A stretch of DNA of 64,000 nucleotides from Selenomonas sp. (GCA_022482925.1 JAKVOG010000012.1:1-64000), one strand, 5' to 3'. Counted from the stretch's first letter, positions 16,832 through 28,743 are shown. Numbers and translations: made by a program. Notes: generated by a model not told the origin, from the letters alone.

Positions 16832-18508
16832 ATGCATATGATGAACTATCAGAAGTACAGCAAAGGTTATTTCATGCCACCGGAGATCGATCTTGATTGG
16901 GCAAAGAAGGATGCGCCGGATCATGCACCGGTATGGTGCAGCGTAGATATGCGCGACGGCAATCAGTCCCTGATCATCCCGATGAACCTGGATGAAAAGC
17001 TGGCGTTCTACAAGATGCTCATCAAAGTCGGTTTCAAGGAGATCGAGGTCGGATTCCCGGCTGCATCCGATACGGAGTATGAGTTCCTGCGCCGTCTGGT
17101 AGACGATGACCTGATTCCGGATGATGTGACGATCCAGGTGCTGACACAGGCCCGGGAGCATATCATCCGCAAGACGTTCGAGGCTCTAAAGGGTGTCAAG
17201 AAGGCAATCGTCCATGTCTATAATTCGACGTCGGTTGCCCAGCGCCAGCAGGTGTTCCGCAAGTCTAAAGATGAAATCAAGCAGATGGCTGTCGATGGCG
17301 CGAAGCTCCTGCAGCAGTTGACGGACGAAGCAGGGGCAGACTACCGCTTCGAGTATTCGCCGGAGTCCTTCACGGGCACGGAGCCGGAGTACGCACTGGA
17401 GGTCTGCAATGCAGTTCTCGATGTATGGAAGCCGACTGCTGACCGCAAGGCCATCATCAACCTGCCGGTAACGGTCGAGATGAGCATGCCGCATGTCTAT
17501 GCGATGCAGATTGCCTATATGAGCAAGCATCTCAAGTACCGCGACAATGTCGTGCTTTCGCTGCATCCGCACAATGACCGCGGCTGCGGCGTCGCCGATA
17601 CCGAGATGGGCATTCTTGCCGGCGCGGATCGTGTCGAGGGAACACTGTTCGGCAATGGCGAGCGCACCGGTAACGTCGATATCGTGACCGTTGCAATGAA
17701 TATGTTTGCACTCGGCGTTGATCCGGAGCTGGATTTCTCCAACATGCCGGAGCTCGTCGATACCTATGAGCAGTTGACCCGTATGCAGGTCAGCTATCGT
17801 CAGCCGTATGCCGGCAAGCTGGTCTTTGCCGCCTTCTCCGGCTCGCATCAGGATGCGATTGCCAAGGGCATGAAATGGAAGGACGAGAAGAACCCGGACA
17901 AATGGACGCTGCCGTACCTTTATATCGATCCGAAGGATGTCGGGCGCGAGTACGATGGCGATGTCATCCGCATCAACAGCCAGTCCGGCAAGGGCGGCGT
18001 TGGGTTCATCATGGAGCAGAAATATGGCATCGAGATGCCGAAGAAGATGCGTGAGGACTTTGGCTACTGCGTCAAGGGCGTATCGGATCGCAAGCATCAG
18101 GAGCTCATGCCGGATGAGATTTATCATATCTTCCAGGATGAGTATGTCAATATCTCTGAGCCGTATGAGCTCGTGGATTTTCTGCTCAAGAAGGAGCCGG
18201 ACGGGACCCGTTCCGGTACGGTTGACCTCAAGGTGAACGGCAAGCCGGTAACCTATGTGGCTAGGGGCAATGGTCGTCTGGATGCCGTATCCAATGCACT
18301 GCAGGAAAACCTGCATGTTACTTACAAGGATCTGACGTATAGCGAGCATGCGCTGGAGATCGGGCAGAATTCCCGCGCGATGGCCTACATTGGTATCACG
18401 AGTGAGTCCGGCAAGATCACCTGGGGCGCAGGTATGGATACGGATATCATTACGGCTTCCATTCAGGCACTGGTCAGTGCAATCAACCGCATGAAAGCGG
18501 GAAAATAA
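16832..18508 (+). CDS. leuA: 2-Isopropylmalate synthase, type 2 (yeast/actinobacterial-like)
   Basis: 558 residues; condenses acetyl-CoA with 2-oxoisovalerate, the first step of leucine synthesis. The HMGL-like TIM barrel carries the metal/substrate motif VDMRDGNQSLIIPM (residues about 36-49), VGFPAASDTEYEF, and the HPHNDRGCGVADTEMG histidines. The LeuA dimer regulatory domain is C-terminal (from about residue 430). Length and the YxKYSKGYFMPPEIDL start fit the long LeuA2 family rather than the roughly 510-residue E. coli type. A GGAGGGA ribosome binding site lies before 16832; ATG codons at 16838 and 16841 are possible alternatives. A tRNA-responsive T-box controls it. Confidence 0.93.
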   Translation: MHMMNYQKYSKGYFMPPEIDLDWAKKDAPDHAPVWCSVDMRDGNQSLIIPMNLDEKLAFYKMLIKVGFKEIEVGFPAASDTEYEFLRRLVDDDLIPDDVTIQVLTQAREHIIRKTFEALKGVKKAIVHVYNSTSVAQRQQVFRKSKDEIKQMAVDGAKLLQQLTDEAGADYRFEYSPESFTGTEPEYALEVCNAVLDVWKPTADRKAIINLPVTVEMSMPHVYAMQIAYMSKHLKYRDNVVLSLHPHNDRGCGVADTEMGILAGADRVEGTLFGNGERTGNVDIVTVAMNMFALGVDPELDFSNMPELVDTYEQLTRMQVSYRQPYAGKLVFAAFSGSHQDAIAKGMKWKDEKNPDKWTLPYLYIDPKDVGREYDGDVIRINSQSGKGGVGFIMEQKYGIEMPKKMREDFGYCVKGVSDRKHQELMPDEIYHIFQDEYVNISEPYELVDFLLKKEPDGTRSGTVDLKVNGKPVTYVARGNGRLDAVSNALQENLHVTYKDLTYSEHALEIGQNSRAMAYIGITSESGKITWGAGMDTDIITASIQALVSAINRMKAGK

Positions 18509-18562
18509 CAATATAGCATAGAGCCAACGGGCGATCCTGTTTATGATGAAGGGGGTTATTCC

Positions 18563-19840
18563 ATGAAGGTATCTATTCCCTATGCCAGACAGCGGCTGGC
18601 ACTTGATTTACCAGAAGAACTGGATGTTGAGGTTCTGCGTGCCAAGCCGATATCGGTAGCGGTGGGCAAAACAGCAGATGACCTGGTCTGTGCGGCGATG
18701 GCATCACCCATTGGATCCCCGTCGCTGCAAGAGCTGGCAAAGGGCCGGAAAACGGCAACGATTATTTGCAGCGATCATACCCGGCCAGTGCCAAGCCAGC
18801 ATATCCTGCCACACATGCTGCGTGAGCTGCGGCAGGGAAATCCGGCGATACAGGTGACGCTGCTCATTGCGACCGGTTGTCATCGGCATACGACGAAAGA
18901 GGAACTGATCCATAAGATGGGAGCCGAAATCGTCGCCAATGAAAAGATACTGATCCACGATTGCCTGGATGAGCAGGAAATCGTGGACGTGGGCGTGCTG
19001 CCTTCCGGAGCGAAACTGCGCCTTAACCGGGCGGCAGTGGAGACGGAGCTGCTGGTTGCCGAGGGGTTCATCGAGCCGCATTTCTTTGCCGGCTTTTCTG
19101 GTGGCAGGAAGAGCGTTCTGCCAGGCGTCTGCAGCCGCACGACGGTTCTTGGAAATCATTGTGCGGAATTCATTGCCAGTCCCTATGCCCGGACAGGTGT
19201 GCTGGATGGCAACCCGATTCACCGGGATATGGTGGCAGCGGCGAAGATGGCAAAGCTGCAGTACATCGTCAACGTGATCGTTGATGAGCAGAAACAGACG
19301 GCGGCTGCCTTTGCGGGCGATCCTTTTGCGGCGCATGCGCAGGGATGTGATTACCTGGAACAGCATGCGACGGTTCATCCCCGTCGGCTGGCGGATATCG
19401 TCATTACATCCAACGGAGGTTATCCGCTGGATCAGAATATCTATCAGTCGGTAAAGGGGCTTACGGCGGCGGAAAGTGCTGCGGCCGAGGGGGCAGTAAT
19501 CATTACCTGTGCGTCCTGTCTGGACGGGAATGGCGGCGACGCGTTCTACCAGACGCTGGCCGGATGTGAGAGCCCGGCCAAACTGCAGGCGGATATCCTG
19601 AAGGTGCCGCAGGATGAGACCATCCCGGATCAATGGGAATCTCAGGTACTGGCGCGGATACTGACCGCGCATCATGTGATCTATGTGGCTGATGCGTCGG
19701 TCAAGGATCAGATCCTGGCCATGAAGATGGATTATGCGGCTACGCTGGAAGAAGCCTTCGAAAGGGCGCAGACTGAAAAAGGCTCCAAAGCAAAAATTAC
19801 CGTTATTCCGGATGGAATCTCCGTAATTGTAAAGCACTGA
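18563..19840 (+). CDS. larA: LarA-type nickel-pincer racemase family protein
   Basis: 425 residues of the lactate racemase (LarA) family, which uses a nickel-pincer nucleotide cofactor to racemise 2-hydroxy acids. Visible motifs: SDHTRPVP (70-77), ATGCHRHT with His107, EPHFFAGFSGGRKSVLPG with His173 and Lys183, and GNHC with His199. These match the catalytic/nickel residues His108, His174, Lys184 and His200 of the Lactobacillus enzyme with a one-residue offset. No larB, larC or larE cofactor genes lie in the window. The substrate may be lactate or another hydroxy acid. Confidence 0.88.
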   Translation: MKVSIPYARQRLALDLPEELDVEVLRAKPISVAVGKTADDLVCAAMASPIGSPSLQELAKGRKTATIICSDHTRPVPSQHILPHMLRELRQGNPAIQVTLLIATGCHRHTTKEELIHKMGAEIVANEKILIHDCLDEQEIVDVGVLPSGAKLRLNRAAVETELLVAEGFIEPHFFAGFSGGRKSVLPGVCSRTTVLGNHCAEFIASPYARTGVLDGNPIHRDMVAAAKMAKLQYIVNVIVDEQKQTAAAFAGDPFAAHAQGCDYLEQHATVHPRRLADIVITSNGGYPLDQNIYQSVKGLTAAESAAAEGAVIITCASCLDGNGGDAFYQTLAGCESPAKLQADILKVPQDETIPDQWESQVLARILTAHHVIYVADASVKDQILAMKMDYAATLEEAFERAQTEKGSKAKITVIPDGISVIVKH

Positions 19841-19852
19841 GTGTTTGAAAAA

Positions 19853-19885
19853 GGTCAGGTTCGATAAAAGAGCCTGACTTTTTTT
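19853..19885 (+). terminator. Intrinsic terminator of larA
   Basis: GTCAGGTTC/GAGCCTGAC stem with loop GATAAAA and T7 tract. Confidence 0.85.
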
Positions 19886-19973
19886 GCGCTTGTTATGGAG
19901 ATTTCCTGCTGGAAAATCCAGCGCAATGACGTTATAATGGAATCACGTTTGTATGATGTTGAAAGGTGATTCC

Positions 19974-20936
19974 ATGAAGAAGATTATTCTATCCTGTCTC
20001 CTGACAGCTGTTCTTACGTTGACGGCTGCTACGACGGCGTTCGTCATGGGGGCAGGATATTTTATTGGTAATTATGCGGTCCATTTCGGGCTGGAGCGCG
20101 GGACGGATGATAACCCGCAGGAGCCGCCACGGGCATATGCGCTGCTGATGCCGCCAGAGGCCAGGCATTTCAACAAGCCGGATTTCGTCAATGAGGACTG
20201 GACGCTGACGTCAGCGGATGGGCTCCATCTAAAGGCAACGCATTTCCAACCGGACGAGAAGAGTAATAAGTGGGTTATCGTGGCCCATGGCTATGGTTGT
20301 ACGCAGGAAAATTCATGGTATATTGCGGCAAATTACCTGCTTATGGGCTATCATGTACTGACACCGGATCTCCGGGCATCAGGGGCGAGTGAGGGCCGGT
20401 ATCTCACGATGGGCTATCGGGAAAGTGAGGATGTCGCAGCCTGGGCGCAGCGTATCGCCCAGGAGCATCCCGATGCGAAGATTGTGCTGCATGGCGTATC
20501 AATGGGGGCGGCAACAGTGATGCTGACCGCAGCCCGTGAGGATCTGCCGGCGCAGGTGGTGGCGTGCGTGGAGGACTGCGGTTATACGAGTGCCTATGAT
20601 CTGCTGGTGCATCAGATTACGGAGTCATTTGGTCTGCCGGCGTTCCCCGCTATGAACCTGCTGGACTGGCGCTGTCAGAAGGTAGCCGGGTTCAGTCTGC
20701 ATGAGGCTGTGCCAGGAGTTGCCGTGCAGCATTCGAAGCTGCCTATCCTGTTCATTCACGGCACAAAGGATACGCTGGTGCCGCCAGCCATGGCGGAGAA
20801 GCTCTATGAAGAGGCTAAGGCACCAGGAAAACAGCTGCTGCTGATCGATGGAGCCATACACGCGGCTGCCAGCCAGAAAGATCAGAAGAAATACTTCAAG
20901 GCTGTAGCTGACTTCGTGAAGCCATATATGCAGTGA
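19974..20936 (+). CDS. Membrane-anchored alpha/beta hydrolase
   Basis: 320 residues. An N-terminal hydrophobic segment (residues 3-35) acts as signal anchor. The alpha/beta hydrolase domain has the oxyanion motif VAHGYGCTQEN, nucleophile elbow GVSMGAA, the acid HGTKDTLVPP and the late histidine GAIHAAA. It resembles the Bem46/YqkD-like serine hydrolases whose substrates are mostly unknown. The start at 19974 follows GAAAGGTG; a longer start at 19953 lacks a site. It stands alone, with repeat B immediately after its stop. Confidence 0.82.
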   Translation: MKKIILSCLLTAVLTLTAATTAFVMGAGYFIGNYAVHFGLERGTDDNPQEPPRAYALLMPPEARHFNKPDFVNEDWTLTSADGLHLKATHFQPDEKSNKWVIVAHGYGCTQENSWYIAANYLLMGYHVLTPDLRASGASEGRYLTMGYRESEDVAAWAQRIAQEHPDAKIVLHGVSMGAATVMLTAAREDLPAQVVACVEDCGYTSAYDLLVHQITESFGLPAFPAMNLLDWRCQKVAGFSLHEAVPGVAVQHSKLPILFIHGTKDTLVPPAMAEKLYEEAKAPGKQLLLIDGAIHAAASQKDQKKYFKAVADFVKPYMQ

Positions 20937-20944
20937 AGTATAGA

Positions 20945-21680
20945 TCGACAAACTGGAATTTGCGTCGAGGCTTAGTTCGATAAAATGAGCGGGGCAAAGT
21001 TCGAAGAACGAGCAACGAACATGGTCTAAGGAACGCGAGGTTCGAGAAAATTAGACCGCCGCGGGGGCAGCGCATAGCCAACATTCCGCTGAGGTAACCT
21101 GCTAGAAAAAATTTTAGGCTTTAATTAATCATTGAAAAAGCACTTAAACGCGCTTCGCTTAAACGAAAGTCTTTTTCAAGGAAGGGTGGTAGCCTAAAAT
21201 TTTTTCCTTAACGCAGAACACCAAACGCTCCATTTATGGCTATGCGCTGCCCCCGCGGCTGGGCTCGATGTACCGATGGTTGCTTTCTCTAAATCAGCTA
21301 CATTGCTGGTTCTTCCATTGATGCTAAAATCCCACAAACCTGCTCGAACCGAACTAAGACCTACCGTCAGAAAGAGAACCATTCAGAAGCCGTTACTAAT
21401 CGACGGCGGGCGAGGGGGATACTATTTCTTTTGGCTGGAACGACTGCCGTAGGCTGGCACGCCGTAGGGACCTGCTAGATCCGTCGATTCGTTGCGGCGC
21501 CGTGGTACCGGCGCGTTAGCTAAGTAAATACTACACTTTCAGGGCGGGACATTCAGTGGAAGCCAAAAAAATAGTTCCACCGAACCCCGTGCTGAGCTTG
21601 TGCCGACTCGTCACCTGTAACTTATCTTGCTAACCTCCCTCAACCTACCTCGTTTCCTCTCTGTAACTTCCAGTTTGTTG
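20945..21680. repeat. Non-coding TIR element B (736 bp, highly structured)
   Basis: Ends TCGACAAACTGGAA and TTCCAGTTTGTTG are inverted repeats. Inside, a perfect 23-bp inverted repeat (21058-21080 with 21237-21259, core GCAGCGCATAGCC) encloses a second perfect 16-bp stem GAAAAAATTTTAGGCT/AGCCTAAAATTTTTTC (21105-21120 with 21191-21206), which itself encloses a third hairpin. A GTGGAAGCC...GGTTCCAC-type hairpin lies near the other end. There is no significant reading frame. The element matches 34918-35817 in inverse orientation, and element A in part. Confidence 0.85.
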
Positions 21681-21722
21681 CTAAGTTGATAATATATGTA
21701 TTGAAAGAAAGTTGGTTAATAT

Positions 21723-22163
21723 ATGAAAGCAGTAGTTACGCGTGTCAAAAGTGCTTCGGTCACGATTGATGGGCAGGTGAATGGTTCGATCGGGCAGGGA
21801 TTTCTGGTGCTGCTCGGGGTGGGGCCGGAGGATACGCCTGAAATCTGTGCCCGACTGGCGGAGAAGATCGCTAATGTGCGGGTGTTCTCCGATGAAGCAG
21901 ACAAGATGAACCTGAGCATTGGGCAGGTCGGTGGTGCATTCCTGGTTGTATCGCAGTTTACGCTCTATGCGGATCTCAGGAAGCGGCGCCCTGGATTTTC
22001 CCATGCGGCCCGGCCGGAACTGGCGGAGCCTCTCTATGAGCAGTTCATGCAGGAACTGCGGGCGAAAGGTTTTCTGGTCGAGCACGGCGCATTCGGTGCG
22101 GATATGCAGGTCGAATCCGTCAACGATGGGCCGGTCACCCTGCTTTTTGACAGTGAGGCTTAA
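21723..22163 (+). CDS. dtd: D-aminoacyl-tRNA deacylase
   Basis: 146 residues beginning [17 protein letters not shown], with the two conserved Dtd motifs [17 protein letters not shown] and [11 protein letters not shown]. The Gly-Pro dipeptide in the latter is the chirality filter. The enzyme removes D-amino acids (and Gly from tRNA-Ala). Length is standard. In many Firmicutes dtd follows relA; here repeat B and a hydrolase gene precede it. The 76-base gap to the next gene carries an AAAGGAG site. Confidence 0.95.
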   Translation: MKAVVTRVKSASVTIDGQVNGSIGQGFLVLLGVGPEDTPEICARLAEKIANVRVFSDEADKMNLSIGQVGGAFLVVSQFTLYADLRKRRPGFSHAARPELAEPLYEQFMQELRAKGFLVEHGAFGADMQVESVNDGPVTLLFDSEA

Positions 22164-22238
22164 AGATGCACTGAGGGCTGTGATTCTACACAAGTGGCCC
22201 TGTTCAAACCTTAATGGATTAAACTAAAGGAGCTTTTT

Positions 22239-23471
22239 ATGAATAACGATTTATTGAAACAATATGCACGGCTGGTTGTGAAGGTCGGGGTGAATCTGCA
22301 GCGGGACCAGATCCTGGTCATCAATTCACCAATCGAATGTGCGGATTTTGCGCGGGTGATGGCGGAGGAAGCTTTTGCGGCCGGGGCGCATGATGTGGTG
22401 GTGAGCTGGGGCGACGAGCTGTTGGCTCATGTCCGCTATGCAGGCGGCAGTCAGGAACTCTTTACGGAGTTTCCGGAGTGGCGGCAGAAGTTTTATACGG
22501 ACTATGCAGAGCAGGGCGCGGCATTTGTCTCGATTGCGGCACATGATCCGGAGATATTCAGGGATATCGATCCGGAGAAGCTGAAGCTGGCGCAGCAGGC
22601 TGCCGGGGCGGCCCTCCTGGAGTACCGCGAACGGCTCATGAATAACCGGAATACATGGTGCGTGGTGTCAGTGCCGACGAGAGGCTGGGCCCGTAAGGTA
22701 TTCCCAAAGATGGACGAGACGGCAGCGGTGAAGCGGCTCTGGCAGGAGATATTCCAGGCGGTGCGTGTCGAGACAGGTAAGGATCCGGTGGCAGCCTGGA
22801 CGGAGCATATCGCTTTCCTGCATCGGGCGGCGAAGTTCATGAATGACCATGCCTTCAGGGAGTTGCACTATACGAATGCATTGGGGACGGATCTCACCAT
22901 TGAGCTGCCGGAGGGGCATATCTGGGCCGGCGGTTCTGAGGATTCGGAGCTTGGCATCCCGTTTGCTGCGAATATGCCGACGGAGGAAGTCTATACGCTG
23001 CCGAAGCGTGATGGTGTCAATGGTACGGTCGTGGCGGCCAAGCCGCTTAACTTCAATGGCAATCTCATCGAGGATTTCCGCCTGACTTTCAAGGACGGCA
23101 AAGTGATCCAATATGCTGCCGGCAAGGGGGAGGCTATCCTCAAGGGGCTGCTGGAAACCGATGAGGGCTCGTCTTTCCTCGGTGAGGTAGCGCTGGTGCC
23201 GTACGATTCGCCGATTTCAAAGAGCGGCATCCTGTTCTACAATACGTTGTTCGATGAGAATGCTTCCTGCCATCTGGCACTGGGCAAGGCTTATCCAACC
23301 TGTATTGCGGGCGGCGAGAAGATGGACAGCGTTACGCTGGCGCAGCATGGCGTCAATGATTCGCTGTTGCATGAGGACTTCATGGTTGGCACCCGTGACC
23401 TTGCAATCGTCGGGACGACGAAGGACGGTCGTCAGGTTCAGGTATTCCAAAATGGTAATTTTGCGTTCTGA
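22239..23471 (+). CDS. M29-family metallo-aminopeptidase (AmpS/PepS-like)
   Basis: 410 residues, normal for thermophilic aminopeptidase family M29. Metal ligands lie in NMPTEEVYT, DEGSSFLGEVALV, ASCHLALGKAYP and LLHEDFMVGT. Cytoplasmic, cobalt/zinc-dependent release of N-terminal residues from peptides. An AAAGGAGC site is upstream. It may share a transcript with dtd, since no terminator is seen between them. Confidence 0.92.
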   Translation: MNNDLLKQYARLVVKVGVNLQRDQILVINSPIECADFARVMAEEAFAAGAHDVVVSWGDELLAHVRYAGGSQELFTEFPEWRQKFYTDYAEQGAAFVSIAAHDPEIFRDIDPEKLKLAQQAAGAALLEYRERLMNNRNTWCVVSVPTRGWARKVFPKMDETAAVKRLWQEIFQAVRVETGKDPVAAWTEHIAFLHRAAKFMNDHAFRELHYTNALGTDLTIELPEGHIWAGGSEDSELGIPFAANMPTEEVYTLPKRDGVNGTVVAAKPLNFNGNLIEDFRLTFKDGKVIQYAAGKGEAILKGLLETDEGSSFLGEVALVPYDSPISKSGILFYNTLFDENASCHLALGKAYPTCIAGGEKMDSVTLAQHGVNDSLLHEDFMVGTRDLAIVGTTKDGRQVQVFQNGNFAF

Positions 23472-23565
23472 TTTTCACGTGATTTTGCATAAAAAACTAT
23501 GGCGGTTTTAAGGAATATCCTGTATAATAGTCCCCGAATAAACGCATTTTACATGGGAGGCTGTT

Positions 23566-24280
23566 ATGGAAACATGTAAGTTACAGGCTGGCGCGCTTAT
23601 CGCGTCAGCTTTCTTTTTTACCCTGCCGATGGGGCTTTCGGTGAACAGTGTTGAGGCTGCCGGAACAGCTACGGTGGGCGGGACTGGCGCTGTGACAGAT
23701 CAGGCTGCGGCATCGAAGACACGTCCGGAGGACTTCATCTGCCGTGGCATCACGATCGGCGCGACCCAGGCTGAGGCGGAGAAGGTGTTCGGGACATCGA
23801 CATTCGAGAAGAACGTTCGCATTCAGGGCGTGCTGGTGAAGGTCTGCGATTATGCGGACGATTTCAAGGTGGGCTATTCAGTCCGCACAGGCAAGGTCGT
23901 CGACATTGTCATCAAGAATCAGAAGTATACGGCCCGGAACGGCGTGCGCTACGGGGCAACGTCAGCCTGGCTGCAGGAGACGTACGGCAAGTCGAAGCGT
24001 GAGCTTATCGCTGGCAGCCTGTTCTACATTTACGCGAATCCGGCGAATGAGCATCAGCATCTGATGCTGGAGACAGATTCTGACGGACGCGTCATCTTAC
24101 CGGTCATGCGTATCACAGGACTGCCGTTGACGGATGCGGAGGCTGATGCGATGTCAGGCTTCTGAGCCGGATCCTCTTCGGCGAGGCAGAGCTGCGTACG
24201 ATCGAGATCGGCGAGAAGATATCGATACCTCATCCCTGCCGGCGACGAAGCAGGTGAAGCTGGGAGGCCTGACGAAATGA
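23566..24280 (+). CDS. Secreted protein of unknown function (probable frameshifts at the 3' end)
   Basis: Signal peptide at residues 1-32 (hydrophobic core IASAFFFTLPMGLS, cleavage after VEAA). The mature part has FICRGITIGATQAEAEKVFG and repeated beta-like segments. The first frame stops at 24165 (199 residues). Coding-like sequence continues in shifted frames (LSRILFGEAELRTIEIGEK, then DIDTSSLPATKQVKLGGLTK) to a stop at 24278-24280 that overlaps the yitT start. I think the true protein is about 237 residues. A TATAAT at 23523-23528 is the likely -10. The IG-x-EAE-VFG pattern recalls the partial protein at the window end. Function unknown. Confidence 0.65.
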
Positions 24281-25189
24281 TTCAGCTGAAGATGCTGGAG
24301 CATCGTCCTGCTCCGCTACCTTGGCATTACGGCCGGCTGCCTGATCGCCAGCTGTTCAATCAATCTGTTCCTCGTGCCGTCCCATCTGCTGACGGGCGGT
24401 GCGACGGGCATTGCAATCATCGTTTATTATCTGGCGCAGCTGCCAATCGGCCTGCAGACCTTTCTCTATAATATTCCGCTTCTGGCGACGGCGTGGAAGA
24501 CATTGGGGAAAGGCTATACCTGTGACATCCTTATCGGTACGGCCATATTCTCGGTCTGTCTGGATATCACGCGGTTTCTCAATGCCTTTGCACCGGTCAA
24601 TGATGTCATGCTCGCAGCCATCTTCGGTGGTGTGTTCAATGGTATCGGCTATGGCCTGGTCTTCCGCATGAATGGCAGTACGGGCGGCTTCGATATCGTG
24701 GGCGCCATCGTGAAGAAATATTACTCACTTAATATGGGCGGTGTCATCTTCGCGTTCAACTGCCTGATCATGGTCGTGGCGGCATTCCTGTTCGGTGTGG
24801 CACCGGCGATGTTCACGCTGATCTGCATGTTCATGAATGCGATGGTGACGGATAAGGTCATTGCTGGCTTTAACAGCCGCAAGGCGGTGCTTATCGTATC
24901 GGATCGAGCGGAGGTCATTGCCGAGGGCATCATGGAGGTCGGGCGCGGGGTCACGTTCTGCATGGGCAGGGGGCCGTTCACGCGCCGTGAGCGCAATGTG
25001 GTGTTTGTCGTGGTTTCGCTGACACAGGTGGCCAAGATCAAACTGATCGCCAATGCCATCGACCGTAATGCGTTCATGATCATCATGGCCGCCAATGAGG
25101 TCATGGGACGCGGGTTCAGCTCGCCGGGGGTACCAATCGATGGCGTGATCCGACGACATACGCAGAATGAGATTGACCGGCAGATCTGA
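24277..25189 (+). CDS. YitT-family membrane protein (frameshift near the start)
   Basis: About 303 residues. Five or six N-terminal helices of the YitT/DUF161 type (LFLVPSHLLTGGATGIAIIVYYL, GSTGGFDIVGAIVKKY) are followed by a cytoplasmic DUF2179 domain (GRGVTFCMGRGPFTRRERNVVFVVV) ending GVIRRHTQNEIDRQI. The frame in which the protein is clear has no start upstream of 24374 that includes helix 1. ATG 24277 with GGGAGG, plus one base shift near 24290, restores it. Family function is unknown; it may be transport-related. The ATGA overlap with the preceding gene suggests coupling. Confidence 0.78.
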
Positions 25190-25265
25190 GTTATTTGTCA
25201 AAATCCTGTGGAACAGGTGGAATAAATTGTAGGACAGTTGAAATCATAGGAGGAAATAAGGTACA

Positions 25266-25843
25266 ATGAAGAAGATGTTAATTATGCTGCTCGCAGCGCT
25301 GACGGTATTCACAGGAGGCTGTCTGGCGGCTGGCGGCAGCACGGATAATGGAGGCAATAAGAAAGTGGCAAATCGTATCGCAGTATTTGAGACCAACAAG
25401 GGTACATTTGAGATTGAACTGTTTGAGGACAAGACGCCGGTCACGACGAAGAATTTCATCGACCTGGCTGAGAAGGGCTTTTACAATGGGGTGATCTTTC
25501 ATCGCGTCATCGATGGCTTCATGATCCAGGGCGGCGACCCGGATGGCACAGGGCATGGGCGGCCCTGGCTACACGATCGAGGATGAGTTCCGCAAAGACC
25601 TGACCTTTGATGGTGAGGGCATCCTGGCTATGGCCAACACGGGCATGCCGCACACGGGTGGCAGCCAGTTCTTCGTGACGCTTGCCAAGACGCCGTGGCT
25701 CAATGGCAAGCACACCATCTTTGGCAAGGTCATCAAGGGCATGGATGTTGTCCGCACGATCGGTCATAGTGAAGTAGATTTCCAGGATCGTCCGCTGGAG
25801 ACCGGTGACGATGAAATCCGTCACCATCAAAGACGCAGAGTAA
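25266..25843 (+). CDS. Peptidyl-prolyl cis-trans isomerase, cyclophilin lipoprotein (two frameshifts)
   Basis: Signal peptide with lipobox FTGGC (Cys at about residue 19) followed by a Gly/Asn-rich linker and a cyclophilin domain: [62 protein letters not shown]. The frame breaks near 25557 (extra G in ACAGGGCATGG) and near 25808. Correcting both gives about 190 residues ending [10 protein letters not shown] at 25843. It is predicted to act outside the inner membrane on folding of exported proteins. The stop overlaps the next start by one base. Confidence 0.85.
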
Positions 25844-26112
25844 TGGCTGAGTCCTACACCTATATTCTGGAGTGTGGGGATGGCAGCCTCTATACCGGCT
25901 GGACCAATGATCTCGAGAAACGGGTGAAGACGCACAATGCCGGGCTGGGAGCGAAGTATACCCGCTCCCGCCTGCCTGTGCGTCTTGTTTATTTCGAGAC
26001 CTTCGAGGACAAGCGTGAGGCCCAGAGCCGGGAGTGGCACATCAAGCAGCTGACCCATGACCAGAAGCGGGCGCTCATTGACAAGGGCCCAGAAAAAATC
26101 TATAATAAATAA
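25843..26112 (+). CDS. GIY-YIG nuclease-domain protein (UPF0213/YhbQ-like)
   Basis: 89 residues: [19 protein letters not shown] is a variant GIY-YIG motif, followed by [17 protein letters not shown] and [23 protein letters not shown] with the conserved Arg and Glu. Stand-alone proteins of this size are widespread and poorly understood, possibly DNA-repair nucleases. The start at 25843 uses the last base of the PPIase stop (TAATG). An apparent longer fusion with the PPIase is an artefact of the frameshift at 25808. Confidence 0.85.
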   Translation: MAESYTYILECGDGSLYTGWTNDLEKRVKTHNAGLGAKYTRSRLPVRLVYFETFEDKREAQSREWHIKQLTHDQKRALIDKGPEKIYNK

Positions 26113-26175
26113 GTTACTATTATAATACTGAAACGATAAGAAAATTCTACTGATTTTGTAAAGGGGCGTTTCTAC

Positions 26176-26654
26176 ATGGCAGATAAGAAGGTCATGCTGA
26201 CCGAGGAAGGCTATAATAAACTCGTCGATAAAGTAAACTATCTCAAAAGCGTACGCCGCATTGAGATTGCTGAGCGTCTGAAAGCTGCTATCGCACTGGG
26301 CGACCTTTCAGAGAACTCCGAGTATGATGATGCAAAGAACGAGCAGGCATTCCTCGAAGGCGAGATCCAGGAACTTGAGGCAAAGATCCGCAACTCCGAT
26401 ATCATCAAGGCTGGTGCCTGGTGATGTGGTCCAGATGGGCTCCAAAGTCACGGTAGTCGACAAAGGAATTTGAGGAAGATGGTCCGGCTACGTTCATGAT
26501 CGTCGGCTCGACTGAGGCTGATCCGGACGAAGGCAAGATCTCCAATGAATCCCCGCTGGGCCAGGCACTGCTGGGTCACAAGGTCGATACGACGGTTGAT
26601 GTCCACGCTCCGGCTGGTGTCATCAAATACGAAATCAAGGAAATCCTGGGCTGA
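26176..26654 (+). CDS. greA: Transcription elongation factor GreA (two frameshifts)
   Basis: The N-terminal coiled coil [23 protein letters not shown]...[27 protein letters not shown] is intact to 26412. Extra T near 26417 and extra G near 26465 break the frame. After correction the FKBP-like C-terminal domain reads [48 protein letters not shown], giving about 158 residues, as expected. GreA rescues backtracked RNA polymerase. The greA-lysS order is common in Firmicutes. Confidence 0.9.
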
Positions 26655-26689
26655 TTCAGGCTCAATACGAAGCTCGATAGATGGGAGTT

Positions 26690-28651
<1,962 letters not shown>

Positions 28652-28686
28652 GCCACTGGCTTAGTAAACCATACACTTAAATAAAG

Positions 28687-28731
28687 TTGACGCTTCCTGT
28701 GAATGCGCTTATAATAGAGTGTGTTTACAGG
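28687..28731 (+). promoter_or_regulatory. Promoter and inverted repeat upstream of bioY
   Basis: TTGACG (28687-28692), 17-base spacer, TATAAT (28710-28715). An imperfect inverted repeat CCTGTGAA/TTTACAGG (28696-28703, 28724-28731) flanks the -10. Its TTTACA half resembles BirA biotin-operator halves, so biotin repression is plausible but the match is partial. Confidence 0.6.
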
Positions 28732-28743
28732 AGGCGTTTTTTT

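Noticed and set aside
25543-26112. Fusion of the cyclophilin with a GIY-YIG domain
   Set aside because: Correcting a +1 shift near 25808 gives a stop at 25841-25843 that overlaps a good GIY-YIG start, so they are two genes.
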